Positions 42,933 to 51,820 of a stretch of 64,000 nt of DNA are shown piece after piece. Under the pieces are notes generated by a model. The model saw only the letters and a program-made list of their open reading frames with translations, was not told the DNA's origin and searched no databases. Each line of letters begins with the position of its first letter. The first letter of the stretch is position 1. Source of the stretch: Anaerofilum sp. An201. GTDB taxonomy: Bacteria; Bacillota; Clostridia; Oscillospirales; Ruminococcaceae. The stretch spans positions 1-64,000 of the forward strand of contig NZ_NFJT01000004.1 in the NCBI RefSeq assembly GCF_002160015.1, read 5' to 3'. The translations under genes were made by a program, and so were the position numbers.

Positions 42933-44753
42933 ATGCAACAGCCCCGGTTTTACAACAGCCTGCACCCGGCCTGTAAAGCCCCTTTCGGCGCGGTGCGGCA
43001 GAATGAAGCGTTCACCATCACGCTGTTTGCCCCCGCCGAGATGGGCATTTGCCAGCCGCGGCTGGTGCTGTGGAGAGACGGCCATCCGGCCAGCTATTAT
43101 GTGATGCAGCGTGCCGGCTGCGAAAACGGGGCCGACCGTTTCTGCATCGCGATGCAGCTGCCCTTCACCGGCCTGTATTTCTACCATTTCGACCTGTGGA
43201 AGGACTACACCAAGATCTTCCGCGGCGAGCTGGGGGAGGGATACGCGGCCTGGGAGGAGGGCGCTTCCTGGCAGCTGACGGTATACGACGAGGACTTCCA
43301 GACGCCGGCCCAGCTGCCCGGCGGAACCATGTACCAGATCTTCCCCGACCGGTTCTACGAGGGCGTGAAGAACAAACCCATGCCCTTTGCCGACCGCCTC
43401 TACCGCGCCAACAAGAGCCATGAGCCGTATTTCTGGCCCAACGAGAGCAAGGAAGGCTACCTGAACATGGACTATTTCGGGGGCGACCTGAAGGGCGTGG
43501 AGGAGAAGCTGCCCTACCTGAAGGAACTGGGCGTCTCGATGATCTATTTCAACCCCATCTTCGAGGCCCACGCCAACCATCGCTACAACACCGCCGACTA
43601 CCGCAAGGTAGATCCGCTGCTGGGTACCAACGAGGACTTTGCTCACCTGTGCGCCGAGGCCAAAAAGCAGGGCATCGCCATCATTCTGGACGGCGTGTTC
43701 AGCCACACCGGTTCCGACAGTGTCTACTTCAACCGCGAGGGCCGCTACGGCGGAGGCGGCGCCTACCACGACCCCTCCAGCCCCTACCGCAGATGGTACG
43801 ATTTTTCGCCCAACTATGCCTGCGGCTACCGCAGCTGGTGGGGATTTGACACCCTGCCCGAGGTGAACGAGAGCGATCCGTCCTACCGCAGCTTCATCTG
43901 CGGCGAAGGCGGCGTGATCGACTACTGGCTGCGCCTGGGGGCGTCCGGCTTCCGGCTGGACGTGGCCGACGAGCTGCCCGACGACTTCATCGAGGAGATC
44001 CGCCGTGCGGTGAAGCGGCACGGCCCGGACAAATACCTATTGGGCGAGGTGTGGGAGGACGCCACCAACAAGTGGAGCTACGGCACCCGCCGCACCTATC
44101 TGCTGGGCCACGGCCTGGACGCAGTGATGAACTATCCGTTCAAAAACGCCGTGCTGAACTTCCTGAAGGGGATGAGCGGCCGGCAGGCCGCCGAGCAGAT
44201 CCTGTCCGTCTGCGACAACTATCCCGGCCCGGCGCTGCACACCCTGATGAACTTCGTCTCCACCCACGACACCGAGCGCGCCATCACCTATCTGGTGGGG
44301 GAGAGCAGCGAAGGGCATGACCGCTTCTGGCAGAGCGAGCGCACCCTGTCGGCGGAGCAGTACGAGTACGGCATCGTGCTGCTGCGCATGGCCTATGCGA
44401 TGATTTTCACGCTGCCCGGCATCCCCAGCGTCTACTACGGCGACGAGATCGCGATGCAGGGATATCGCGACCCCTTCAACCGCGGGTATTTCAACTGGGA
44501 GTCGAAGGAGGACCGCATCAAGCCCGTGATCAGCCAGCTGGCCGAGCTGCGCCGCGAGAGCGATGCGTTTGCCGTCGGCCGGCTGGAGATGGCCGAGGTG
44601 GAGGACGACTACCTGCACTACCGCCGCATCGGCGAAAAAGAGGTGGCCGACATCTTCATCAACCGTGCCCCGCAGCCGCGCATCTGCCGTCTGAACGGCA
44701 GGGAGTTCGAGGTGAACCCGATGGGCTTCTCGGTCATCACCAACGACCGCTGA
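42933..44753 (+). CDS. GH13 alpha-glucanohydrolase (neopullulanase/cyclomaltodextrinase type)
   Basis: The 606-residue enzyme has an N-terminal beta domain (about 1-120) and the GH13 barrel. Catalytic groups are the nucleophile D in GFRLDVADELP (about 344), acid/base E in LLGEVWED (about 371) and the stabilising D in STHDTERA (about 444). No signal peptide, so it acts on internal maltodextrins, matching the upstream phosphorylase. ATG 42933 follows GGGAGAGG. Exact linkage specificity is not decidable. Confidence 0.9.
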   Translation: MQQPRFYNSLHPACKAPFGAVRQNEAFTITLFAPAEMGICQPRLVLWRDGHPASYYVMQRAGCENGADRFCIAMQLPFTGLYFYHFDLWKDYTKIFRGELGEGYAAWEEGASWQLTVYDEDFQTPAQLPGGTMYQIFPDRFYEGVKNKPMPFADRLYRANKSHEPYFWPNESKEGYLNMDYFGGDLKGVEEKLPYLKELGVSMIYFNPIFEAHANHRYNTADYRKVDPLLGTNEDFAHLCAEAKKQGIAIILDGVFSHTGSDSVYFNREGRYGGGGAYHDPSSPYRRWYDFSPNYACGYRSWWGFDTLPEVNESDPSYRSFICGEGGVIDYWLRLGASGFRLDVADELPDDFIEEIRRAVKRHGPDKYLLGEVWEDATNKWSYGTRRTYLLGHGLDAVMNYPFKNAVLNFLKGMSGRQAAEQILSVCDNYPGPALHTLMNFVSTHDTERAITYLVGESSEGHDRFWQSERTLSAEQYEYGIVLLRMAYAMIFTLPGIPSVYYGDEIAMQGYRDPFNRGYFNWESKEDRIKPVISQLAELRRESDAFAVGRLEMAEVEDDYLHYRRIGEKEVADIFINRAPQPRICRLNGREFEVNPMGFSVITNDR

Positions 44754-44826
44754 GTTTTTTGCGGGGACAACGGCAAAAGGTTTCCCAAAGCCGTGCGGGT
44801 TTGCCGAAAGGCTCTGTGCGGCGAAC

Positions 44827-45117
44827 AGCACCGCCGGTTTCCGCCAAAGGCTTCCCCCTTGGGGGGAAGCTGTCCCCGCAGGGGACTGATGAGGGGAAAT
44901 CTCTCGGTAAGCGCAATTCCTTCCCCAAAGCCGTTTCAGACTGCCGATCCATCCTTCTGCTCTGCATAGCGGGAAGGCTTCGACCTCATCCGCCGCCTGC
45001 CGGCGGCACCTTCCCCTGCCAGGGGAAGGCTTCCGATGAGGGACAGCACCGCCGGTTTCCGCCGAAGGCTTCCCCCTGGGGGGAAGCTGTCCCCGCAGGG
45101 GACTGATGAGGGGGAGT
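44827..45117. repeat. Cluster of palindromic intergenic elements
   Basis: CTTCCCCCTTGGGGGGAAG plus CTGTCCCCGCAGGGGAC occurs at 44851-44899 and again at 45069-45117, each preceded by AGCACCGCCGGTTTCCGCC. A reversed unit (CCTCATCC ... CCTTCCCCTGCCAGGGGAAGG) lies between at 44984-45030. The segment 44926-44978 matches 17030-17080. The rest of the 744-base gap 44754-45498 shows only the PadR promoter. Confidence 0.8.
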
Positions 45118-45440
45118 CTTCCGTCCCGCACAAACCTCCATCAAAACACCGCTTCAGCAACAGGAGCCTTCCCGGCCGGGAAGGTTCTTTTTTGTGCAAG
45201 CATCGCCGAATCCATCCAGTATCAAAGCGCATACAATATACAGAATGGCGATTTTTGCCCTCCAATCCACATCGCCCGCAGCCGGGAGATCTGCTGCCGC
45301 AATGGCAGCGCCGATTCGGCTTCACAAAAGAAACAGCCTGTTTTTGTACGTTCCGACGAAAAACAGCTGCAAAAATCGACAAATCTGGCCAGGCGGAATT
45401 GTGTATCCATACAAAGGTAAATATTTTTGTTGGCAAAGTA

Positions 45441-45469
45441 TTGACGTGGGCACTGTTTTGTGGTTATAT
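45441..45469 (+). promoter_or_regulatory. Promoter of the PadR unit
   Basis: TTGACG (45441-45446), 17 bases, TTATAT (45464-45469), 30 bases before the GTG start. Confidence 0.7.
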
Positions 45470-45498
45470 GAAGATACACAGAAGGGAGGGCGGCGGCC

Positions 45499-45864
45499 GT
45501 GAGAGTAACAGACAATCTCAAGCGCGGCACAGTGGAACTGTTGCTGCTCACTCTTTTGCAGGAGGAGGATATGTACGGCTATCAGCTGGTGCAGCTGCTG
45601 GCCGAGCGAACCGGCAACCGGTTCACGCTGCAGGAAGGCTCGCTGTATCCCATCCTCTATCGTCTGGTGGAAAAGGGCTGCGTCACAGACCGGCAGGAGC
45701 TGGTCGGCAAGCGCCGCACGCGGGTGTATTATCATCTGGAGCCGGCCGGCCGGGAGTATCTGGCCCAGCTCCGCCGGGAGTATTTTCAGATCCACGAGGG
45801 GATCATGATGCTGCTGAACAGCAGCGCGGGAGGAGTCGAGAGCGATGAGCCAGCCTTCACTTGA
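45499..45864 (+). CDS. PadR-family transcriptional regulator
   Basis: The 121-residue winged-helix regulator has the PadR signature MYGYQLVQLLAER near residue 25, then LQEGSLYPILYRLVEKG and RTRVYYHLEPAGREYL. The start is GTG 45499, after GGAGGG. It overlaps the next gene by 20 bases, so the two are coupled. PadR proteins usually repress their own operon, here the HAAS-NfeD and SPFH genes. The signal is unknown. Confidence 0.92.
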   Translation: MRVTDNLKRGTVELLLLTLLQEEDMYGYQLVQLLAERTGNRFTLQEGSLYPILYRLVEKGCVTDRQELVGKRRTRVYYHLEPAGREYLAQLRREYFQIHEGIMMLLNSSAGGVESDEPAFT

Positions 45865-46672
45865 ACACAGCCTGCGGAATTACTACGCCGAAGTGGAGCG
45901 CGGGCTGGTGTGCTCGGGAAGCGTCAAACGGCGCACCGTGCAGGCGCTGCGCACTTCGGTGGAGGATTTTCTGGCCGGCAGTCCGGACGCTTCCTTTGCC
46001 GACGTGGTGGAGCGGTTCGGCACGCCGGGCCAGATCGCAGACGAGGCGCTGGAAGCCCTGTCGCCGGCCGAGCTGCGGCGGTATGCCCGCCAGTCGCACA
46101 TGATGTGGTGCGCGCTGGTGCTGTTTATCGGCGGATTCTTTTTCCTGGGCCTGTGCGCCTTTGCGATCCCTGCCGTCGTTTCCGCTGTTGAATCCATTCA
46201 AATCGATCCAAGTGAGGTGTTTCAAATGACTGTAACCACTGCAACCATCGTCTGGCTGGTCCTGACAATCGCTTTTCTGGTGCTGGAGGCGGTCACCGTG
46301 TCGCTGGTCAGCATCTGGCTGGCGGTCGGCGCACTGGTGGCGCTGCTGGTATCGCTGCTGGTGCCGTCGGTCCCGCTGCAGATGGCGGTGTTCGCCGCCG
46401 TGTCCATCGTGGCGCTGCTGGTCACCCGCCCGCTGGTGAAAAAGCATGTTTCCCCCATGCGGCAGGCCACCAACGCCGATATGAACGTGGGCAAGCGCGC
46501 CCGCGTGATCCGCCGCATCACCCCCGAGGCCCCCGGCCGTGTACGCCTGGAGGGCGTGGACTGGGCCGCCCGTTCCGCCACCACCATCCCGGAAGGCAGC
46601 TGGTGTGTGGTCACGGCTGTGGAGAGCGCCACGCTGGAAGTGGTGCCCGAGCCGGCCCCTGCAACTGTATGA
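45845..46672 (+). CDS. HAAS-type membrane protein fused to NfeD
   Basis: The 275-residue frame joins two proteins usually separate. Residues 1-115 resemble the PadR-partner HAAS/DUF1700 type: helical AELRRYARQ and RFGTPGQIADEALEAL, then a membrane helix. Residues 128-275 are NfeD-like: three helices (about 132-195) and an OB-fold end (VRLEGVDWAARS, GSWCVVTAVE). ATG 46226 (M128) has GAGGTG upstream and could start NfeD separately. The following SPFH gene is the classic NfeD partner in membrane microdomains. Confidence 0.8.
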   Translation: MSQPSLEHSLRNYYAEVERGLVCSGSVKRRTVQALRTSVEDFLAGSPDASFADVVERFGTPGQIADEALEALSPAELRRYARQSHMMWCALVLFIGGFFFLGLCAFAIPAVVSAVESIQIDPSEVFQMTVTTATIVWLVLTIAFLVLEAVTVSLVSIWLAVGALVALLVSLLVPSVPLQMAVFAAVSIVALLVTRPLVKKHVSPMRQATNADMNVGKRARVIRRITPEAPGRVRLEGVDWAARSATTIPEGSWCVVTAVESATLEVVPEPAPATV

Positions 46673-46751
46673 CCCGGAAGGCACCCGCCTTCCTGTCTGT
46701 CCGCACATCCACCCAATTTCAATCCAAAGCAAAGTATGAGGAGGTACATTT

Positions 46752-47642
46752 ATGGGTCTTTACATCCTGCTGGGCATCGTGATTCTTGCGATCGTGATTG
46801 TGATCGCGAACATCAAGATCGTTCCCCAGGCAACCGCCTATGTCGTGGAGCGCATGGGCATCTACCACTGCACCTGGGAAGCAGGCGTCCACTGGAAGAT
46901 TCCCTTTGTGGAGCGCGTGGCCAAAAAGGTCAGCCTGAAAGAGCAGGTCGTCGACTTCAAGCCCCAGCCTGTGATCACCCGCGATAACGTCACCATGCAG
47001 ATCGACACCGTGGTCTTTTTCCAGATCACCGATCCCAAACTGTTCACCTACGGCGTGGAGCGTCCGCTGTCCGCCATCGAGAATCTGACCGCCACCACCC
47101 TGCGCAACATCATCGGCGAGATGGAGCTGGACCACACCCTCACCAGCCGCGACATCATCAACACCAAGATCACCTCCATTCTGGACGAAGCCACCGATAA
47201 GTGGGGCATCAAGGTGAACCGCGTGGAAGTGAAGAACATCATCCCGCCGGCCGAGATCCAGGATGCGATGGAGAAGCAGATGAAGGCCGAACGGCAGCGC
47301 CGCGAGGCGATCCTGCGCGCCGAAGGCGAGAAGCGCAGCGCTGTTCTGGTGGCCGAAGGTGAAAAGGAGAGCGCCATCCTGCGCGCCGATGCTGTGCGCG
47401 AGCAGCGCATCCGTGAGGCCCAGGGTGAAGCGCAGGCCATCATGGAAGTGCAGAAGGCTCTGGCCGATTCCATCCGCCTGCTGAACGAAGCCGCGCCCAA
47501 CGACAAGGTGCTGGCTCTGAAGAGCCTGGAAGCCCTGGCCAAGGTTGCCGACGGCAAAGCCACCAAGCTCATCATCCCCAGCGAGATCCAGAACCTGGCC
47601 GGCACCGTCGCCTCCATCAAGGAACTCATCACCGAAAAATAA
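46752..47642 (+). CDS. SPFH/stomatin-family membrane protein (QmcA-like)
   Basis: The 296-residue protein has an N-terminal membrane helix (2-20), an SPFH domain with ERMGIYHCTWEAGVHWKIPF near residue 34, and a coiled-coil region rich in EGEKRSAVLVAEGEKESA (about 190-230). SPFH proteins form flotillin-like membrane assemblies and act with NfeD, which is encoded just upstream. AGGAGG precedes the ATG. A terminator follows. Confidence 0.92.
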   Translation: MGLYILLGIVILAIVIVIANIKIVPQATAYVVERMGIYHCTWEAGVHWKIPFVERVAKKVSLKEQVVDFKPQPVITRDNVTMQIDTVVFFQITDPKLFTYGVERPLSAIENLTATTLRNIIGEMELDHTLTSRDIINTKITSILDEATDKWGIKVNRVEVKNIIPPAEIQDAMEKQMKAERQRREAILRAEGEKRSAVLVAEGEKESAILRADAVREQRIREAQGEAQAIMEVQKALADSIRLLNEAAPNDKVLALKSLEALAKVADGKATKLIIPSEIQNLAGTVASIKELITEK

Positions 47643-47656
47643 TAGTCTGGTCTGCA

Positions 47657-47687
47657 CGCCGCCCGTATGTCTGCGGGCGGCGTTTTT
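47657..47687 (+). terminator. Terminator of the PadR-NfeD-SPFH unit
   Basis: Stem CGCCGCCCG/CGGGCGGCG followed by TTTTT. Confidence 0.9.
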
Positions 47688-47842
47688 GTCTGCCCGGGGG
47701 CGGCGCTGCGCACTCCCGCCGCCGGCCCGATCCGGCTTCCCGTCCGCAGGCGGTTTGCTGTGCTCTGAGTTTGTCCTCCAAATATGTACAAATTATGAAT
47801 TTTGAATAATTATACAGGGAAAAACCACAGATAATTTGTCGA

Positions 47843-47940
47843 TGTACCTTCTTGTTCCGGTTGAAGCAAGAGGGTACAATAAAAAGGTGGGAAATGCGGC
47901 TTTTCCATAATAGAGCGCCTCTGCGCGCTTTTTCTTTTTT
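47843..47940 (+). promoter_or_regulatory. Structured leader upstream of the NCS2 permease
   Basis: An 11-bp stem GTACCTTCTTG/CAAGAGGGTAC (47843-47877) is followed by GGAAA/TTTCC and a terminator-like GCGC stem with TTTTTCTTTTTT at 47912-47940, all before the gene at 48002. It does not match the purine riboswitch as I remember it. A transcription attenuator is likely; its ligand is unknown. Confidence 0.45.
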
Positions 47941-48001
47941 CGGCAGGGGGTCGGACGGCCCCTTGAAATATACACAGCTGTACAAGGAGGAATCGACCAA
48001 A

Positions 48002-49375
48002 ATGGAAAAACTCTTTCATTTGAAGGAGAACAATACCACCGTGAAAACCGAGATCATGGCTGGTATCACCACCTTCCTGGCCATGGCCTACATCCTGGCC
48101 GTCAACCCCAGCATGCTGGGCGCTGCCGGTATGAACAGCCAGGGCGTGTTCATGGCCACTGCGCTGTCCGCTGCCGTGGCTACCTTCATCATGGCTTTCC
48201 TGGCCAACTATCCCATCGGCCTGGCTTCCGGCATGGGCCTGAACGCCTACTTTGCCTACACCATCTGCCTGGGCGAGCTGGCCGCCGAGACCGACCCCTG
48301 GAAGATCGCCCTCACCGCTATCCTGGTGGAAGGTGTGATCTTCATCATCCTGTCCGCCTTCAAGTTCCGCGAGACCCTCGTGAACTGCATCCCTGAGAAC
48401 CTGAAATACGGCATCACCACCGGTATCGGCCTGTTCATCACCTTCATCGGCCTGCAGAACGCCGGCATCGCCGTGGCGGAATCCTCCACCAAGGTCACCC
48501 TGGGCGACGTGGGCTCTGCTCCTGTGGCGTTGGCCATGATCGGCGTCATCATCATTGGCGTGATGCTGTATATGAATGTGAAGGGCGCCATCCTGTGGGG
48601 CATCCTGATCACCTGGGTCCTGGGCATCGTCGCGCAGCTCACCGGCTGGTATGCGGTGAACCCCGAGGCCGGCGTCTACTCGGTCCTGCCCGCTGCCGAC
48701 AGCATCGCCGACTTCCTGCCCAGCTTCTCGGCTCTGGGTGACACCGCCTTCAAGTTCGATTTCAGCTTTGCGGTCGGCCACTTCACCCAGTTTGCGGTGA
48801 TCGTGTTCGCCTTCCTGTTCGTTGACCTGTTCGACACCGTGGGCACCCTGATCGGCGTTGCCTCCAAGGGCAACATGCTGGACAAGGACGGCAAGCTGCC
48901 CCGCGTGGGCAAGGCCCTGATGGCCGACGCTCTGGGCACTGTGGCCGGCGCCTGCCTGGGCACCTCCACCGTCACCAGCTATGTGGAGAGCTCTGCCGGC
49001 GTGGCCGAGGGCGGCCGCACCGGTCTGACTGCCGCCACCACCGGCGTGCTGTTCCTGCTGAGCATGTTCCTGTGGCCCGTATTCGGCGCCATCCCCAGCT
49101 TTGCCACCGCGCCCGCTCTGATCATCGTGGGCCTGTTCATGATGAGCAGCGTGCTGAAGGTGAAGTTCGAGGGCGACACCGCCGACGTGCTGGGCGCCTT
49201 TGTGGCCATCATCATGATGCCCTTCACCTACTCCATCGCCAACGGCATCATGTTCGGTGTGCTCACCTGGATGCTGCTGAAGATCCTGCGCGGCAAGGTG
49301 CGCGACATCCATCCCGTGATGTGGATCGTGTTTGCGCTGTTCGTTCTGCGCATCATCACCCTGGTAATGGCCTGA
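48002..49375 (+). CDS. NCS2-family purine/xanthine permease
   Basis: The 457-residue protein has about 12-14 membrane helices and the AzgA-like pattern of hypoxanthine/guanine permeases: MAGITTFLAMAYILAVNP near residue 20, NAYFAYTIC near 83, LFVDLFDTVGTLIG near 280 and STVTSYVESSAGV near 322. It should import purine bases with protons. AAGGAGG precedes the ATG. The upstream leader is structured. Substrate among adenine, guanine and hypoxanthine is not resolved. Confidence 0.88.
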   Translation: MEKLFHLKENNTTVKTEIMAGITTFLAMAYILAVNPSMLGAAGMNSQGVFMATALSAAVATFIMAFLANYPIGLASGMGLNAYFAYTICLGELAAETDPWKIALTAILVEGVIFIILSAFKFRETLVNCIPENLKYGITTGIGLFITFIGLQNAGIAVAESSTKVTLGDVGSAPVALAMIGVIIIGVMLYMNVKGAILWGILITWVLGIVAQLTGWYAVNPEAGVYSVLPAADSIADFLPSFSALGDTAFKFDFSFAVGHFTQFAVIVFAFLFVDLFDTVGTLIGVASKGNMLDKDGKLPRVGKALMADALGTVAGACLGTSTVTSYVESSAGVAEGGRTGLTAATTGVLFLLSMFLWPVFGAIPSFATAPALIIVGLFMMSSVLKVKFEGDTADVLGAFVAIIMMPFTYSIANGIMFGVLTWMLLKILRGKVRDIHPVMWIVFALFVLRIITLVMA

Positions 49376-49388
49376 TCCCCACCGCTGC

Positions 49389-49423
49389 AAAGCGCCTGTT
49401 CCCGCGTGGAACGGGCGCTTTTG
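49389..49423 (+). terminator. Terminator of the NCS2 permease
   Basis: Stem AAAGCGCCTGTTCC/GGAACGGGCGCTTT, TTTT follows. Confidence 0.85.
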
Positions 49424-49509
49424 TGTGTTGGGAAAGCCTTCCCGCCGCACGGTGCCCGGCGCTTTGGAGGGCTTTTTGTCCGGCTGTTAAATAAATGTCA
49501 TTGCACCAC

Positions 49510-49538
49510 TTGCAGGAAGCGCCATTTTTGATTATAAT
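49510..49538 (+). promoter_or_regulatory. Promoter of pgk
   Basis: TTGCAG (49510-49515), 17 bases, TATAAT (49533-49538), 80 bases before pgk. Confidence 0.8.
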
Positions 49539-49617
49539 AGAGGTATCTGGCGGGCAAACAGCCCGTCTGCCAAGCAAGTTTTCTCAAAACGTCTTGCAGA
49601 AAGGGAGTTAAAAAACC

Positions 49618-50829
49618 ATGAGCACTTTGGGCAAAAAGACTGTTGAGGATATTGAAGTAAAGGGCAAGCGCGTACTGGTGCGCTGCGACTTCAACGTTCC
49701 CATGAAAGACGGCGTGATCACCAACGACAACCGTATCGTTGCCGCGCTGCCCACCATCAAGAAGCTGATCGAGAACGGCGGCCGCGTGATTCTGTGCAGC
49801 CATCTGGGCAAGCCCAAGAACGGCCCCGAGGCCAAGTTCAGCCTGGCCCCCGTTGCTGTGCGCCTGAGCGAGCTGCTGGGCAAGAACGTCGTGTTTGCCG
49901 ATGACGACAATGTGGTGGGCGAGAACGCCAAGGCCGCTGTTGCCGCCATGCAGGACGGCGACGTGGTGCTGCTGCAGAACACCCGTTTTCGCAAGGAAGA
50001 GACCAAGAACATCGCCACCTTCAGCGAGGAGCTGGCCAGCCTGGCCGACGTGTATGTGAACGATGCCTTCGGCAGCGCGCACCGTGCACACTGCTCCACC
50101 GCCGGCGTGACCGACTACATCAAGGACACCGCCGTGGGCTACCTGATGGAGAAGGAGATCCGCTACCTGGGCAACGCCGTGAACGATCCCGTTCGTCCCT
50201 TCGTTGCCATCCTGGGCGGCGCCAAGGTTGCCGACAAGCTGAACGTGATCGAGAACCTGCTGAACAAGGTGGACACTCTGATCATCGGCGGCGGCATGGC
50301 CTACACCTTCCTGAAGGCGCAGGGCAACGAGGTCGGCACCAGCCTGGTGGACGACGAGAAGCTGGAGTACTGCAAAGAAATGCTGAAGAAGGCCGAGGAG
50401 AAGGGCGTGAAGCTGCTGCTGCCGGTTGACACCGCCATCACCGCTTCCTTCCCCGATCCCATCGACGCCGAGATCAGCGTGGAGTACGTTCCCTCCAACG
50501 CCATCCCCGCCGACAAGATGGGCCTGGACATCGGCCCCAAGACCCAGGAGCTGTTCGCCGAGGCCGTGAAGTCTGCCAAGACCGTTGTGTGGAACGGACC
50601 CATGGGCGTGTTCGAGAATCCCGTGCTGGCCGCCGGCACCCTGGCTGTTGCCAAGGCGATGGCCGAGGCCGATGCCACCACCGTGATCGGCGGCGGCGAC
50701 TCCGCTGCGGCCGTGATGCAGCTGGGCTTTGCCGATAAGATGACCCACATCTCCACCGGCGGCGGCGCCTCGCTGGAGTACCTGGAGGGCAAAGAGCTGC
50801 CCGGTATCGCCTGCATCCAGAATTCCTGA
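49618..50829 (+). CDS. pgk: Phosphoglycerate kinase
   Basis: The 403-residue glycolytic enzyme transfers phosphate from 1,3-bisphosphoglycerate to ADP. Motifs: [10 protein letters not shown] near residue 19, SHLGKPK near 61 and the ATP-binding GGGDSAAAV and [15 protein letters not shown] at the end. AAAGGGAG precedes the ATG. It heads pgk-tpiA-gpmI; the gap gene often found before pgk is not here. GC bias and codon choice suggest high expression. Confidence 0.97.
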   Translation: MSTLGKKTVEDIEVKGKRVLVRCDFNVPMKDGVITNDNRIVAALPTIKKLIENGGRVILCSHLGKPKNGPEAKFSLAPVAVRLSELLGKNVVFADDDNVVGENAKAAVAAMQDGDVVLLQNTRFRKEETKNIATFSEELASLADVYVNDAFGSAHRAHCSTAGVTDYIKDTAVGYLMEKEIRYLGNAVNDPVRPFVAILGGAKVADKLNVIENLLNKVDTLIIGGGMAYTFLKAQGNEVGTSLVDDEKLEYCKEMLKKAEEKGVKLLLPVDTAITASFPDPIDAEISVEYVPSNAIPADKMGLDIGPKTQELFAEAVKSAKTVVWNGPMGVFENPVLAAGTLAVAKAMAEADATTVIGGGDSAAAVMQLGFADKMTHISTGGGASLEYLEGKELPGIACIQNS

Positions 50830-50838
50830 TTTTTCCTT

Positions 50839-50870
50839 CCAGCGGCCTTCTCACCGGGGCCGCTGGTCTT
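50839..50870 (+). terminator. Partial terminator between pgk and tpiA
   Basis: Stem CCAGCGGCC/GGCCGCTGG followed by TCTTTTC. It may reduce but not stop transcription into tpiA. Confidence 0.65.
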
Positions 50871-50904
50871 TTCAGAACTATAAAATAAGAGAGGTACATC
50901 TATC

Positions 50905-51672
50905 ATGAAAAAGTCTGCCCGCAAGGCGATCATCGCCGGCAACTGGAAAATGAACAAAACCGCCACCGAGGCCGCGCAGCTGATCGACGAGCTGATCCCC
51001 GCCGTGGCGGGTGCCGACTGTGAGGTCGTCATCTGCACCCCCTTCACCAGCCTGGTGACCGCCGTGGAAAAGACCAAGGGCACCAACATCCATGTGGGCG
51101 CCGAGAACGTGCACTTCGAGAAGAGCGGCGCTTTCACCGGCGAGATCAGCGCCGACATGCTGGTGGATCTGGGCGTTGAGTATGTCATCACCGGCCACTC
51201 CGAGCGCCGCCAGTACTTCGCCGAGACCGACGAGACCGTCAACAAGCGCACCAAGGCTGCGCTGGAAGCCGGCCTGAAGGTGATCGTATGCGTGGGCGAG
51301 AGCCTGGCCCAGCGTGAGCAGGGCGTGACCGAGGAGCTGGTCCGCATGCAGACCAAGATCGCCCTGCAGGGCGTGACCGCCGAGGAGATGAGCCGCGTGA
51401 TCATCGCCTACGAGCCGGTCTGGGCCATCGGCACCGGCCGCACCGCCACCGCCGACCAGGCGCAGGAAGTGTGCGTCGCGATCCGCAAGGTGATCGGTGA
51501 GCTGTACGGCGAGGTGGTGGCCGAGGCCACCACCGTGCAGTACGGCGGCAGCATGAACGCCAAGAACGCCGACGAGCTGCTGGGCAAGCTGGATGTGGAC
51601 GGCGGCCTGATCGGCGGCGCTTCCCTGAAAGCCCCCGACTTCGGTGCCATCGTGGCGGCTGCCAGCAAGTAA
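50905..51672 (+). CDS. tpiA: Triosephosphate isomerase
   Basis: The 255-residue TIM barrel interconverts dihydroxyacetone phosphate and glyceraldehyde 3-phosphate. NWKMNKT with catalytic lysine near residue 16, TGHSERR histidine near 98 and [11 protein letters not shown] with the catalytic glutamate near 170. GAGAGG precedes the ATG. Confidence 0.97.
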   Translation: MKKSARKAIIAGNWKMNKTATEAAQLIDELIPAVAGADCEVVICTPFTSLVTAVEKTKGTNIHVGAENVHFEKSGAFTGEISADMLVDLGVEYVITGHSERRQYFAETDETVNKRTKAALEAGLKVIVCVGESLAQREQGVTEELVRMQTKIALQGVTAEEMSRVIIAYEPVWAIGTGRTATADQAQEVCVAIRKVIGELYGEVVAEATTVQYGGSMNAKNADELLGKLDVDGGLIGGASLKAPDFGAIVAAASK

Positions 51673-51820
51673 ATTGCAGCTCTCCGCCTGCCCCGGCGGC
51701 CCGTTCCCGGCGAATGCGGCCGCTGCGGCAGGGCGGTTTCTGTCAACATCTTGTATCGTTTGCACGGAAAATACAGTTTGTAGATTGGTTTTCCGCAAAA
51801 AAAGGAAAGGAACAATACCT

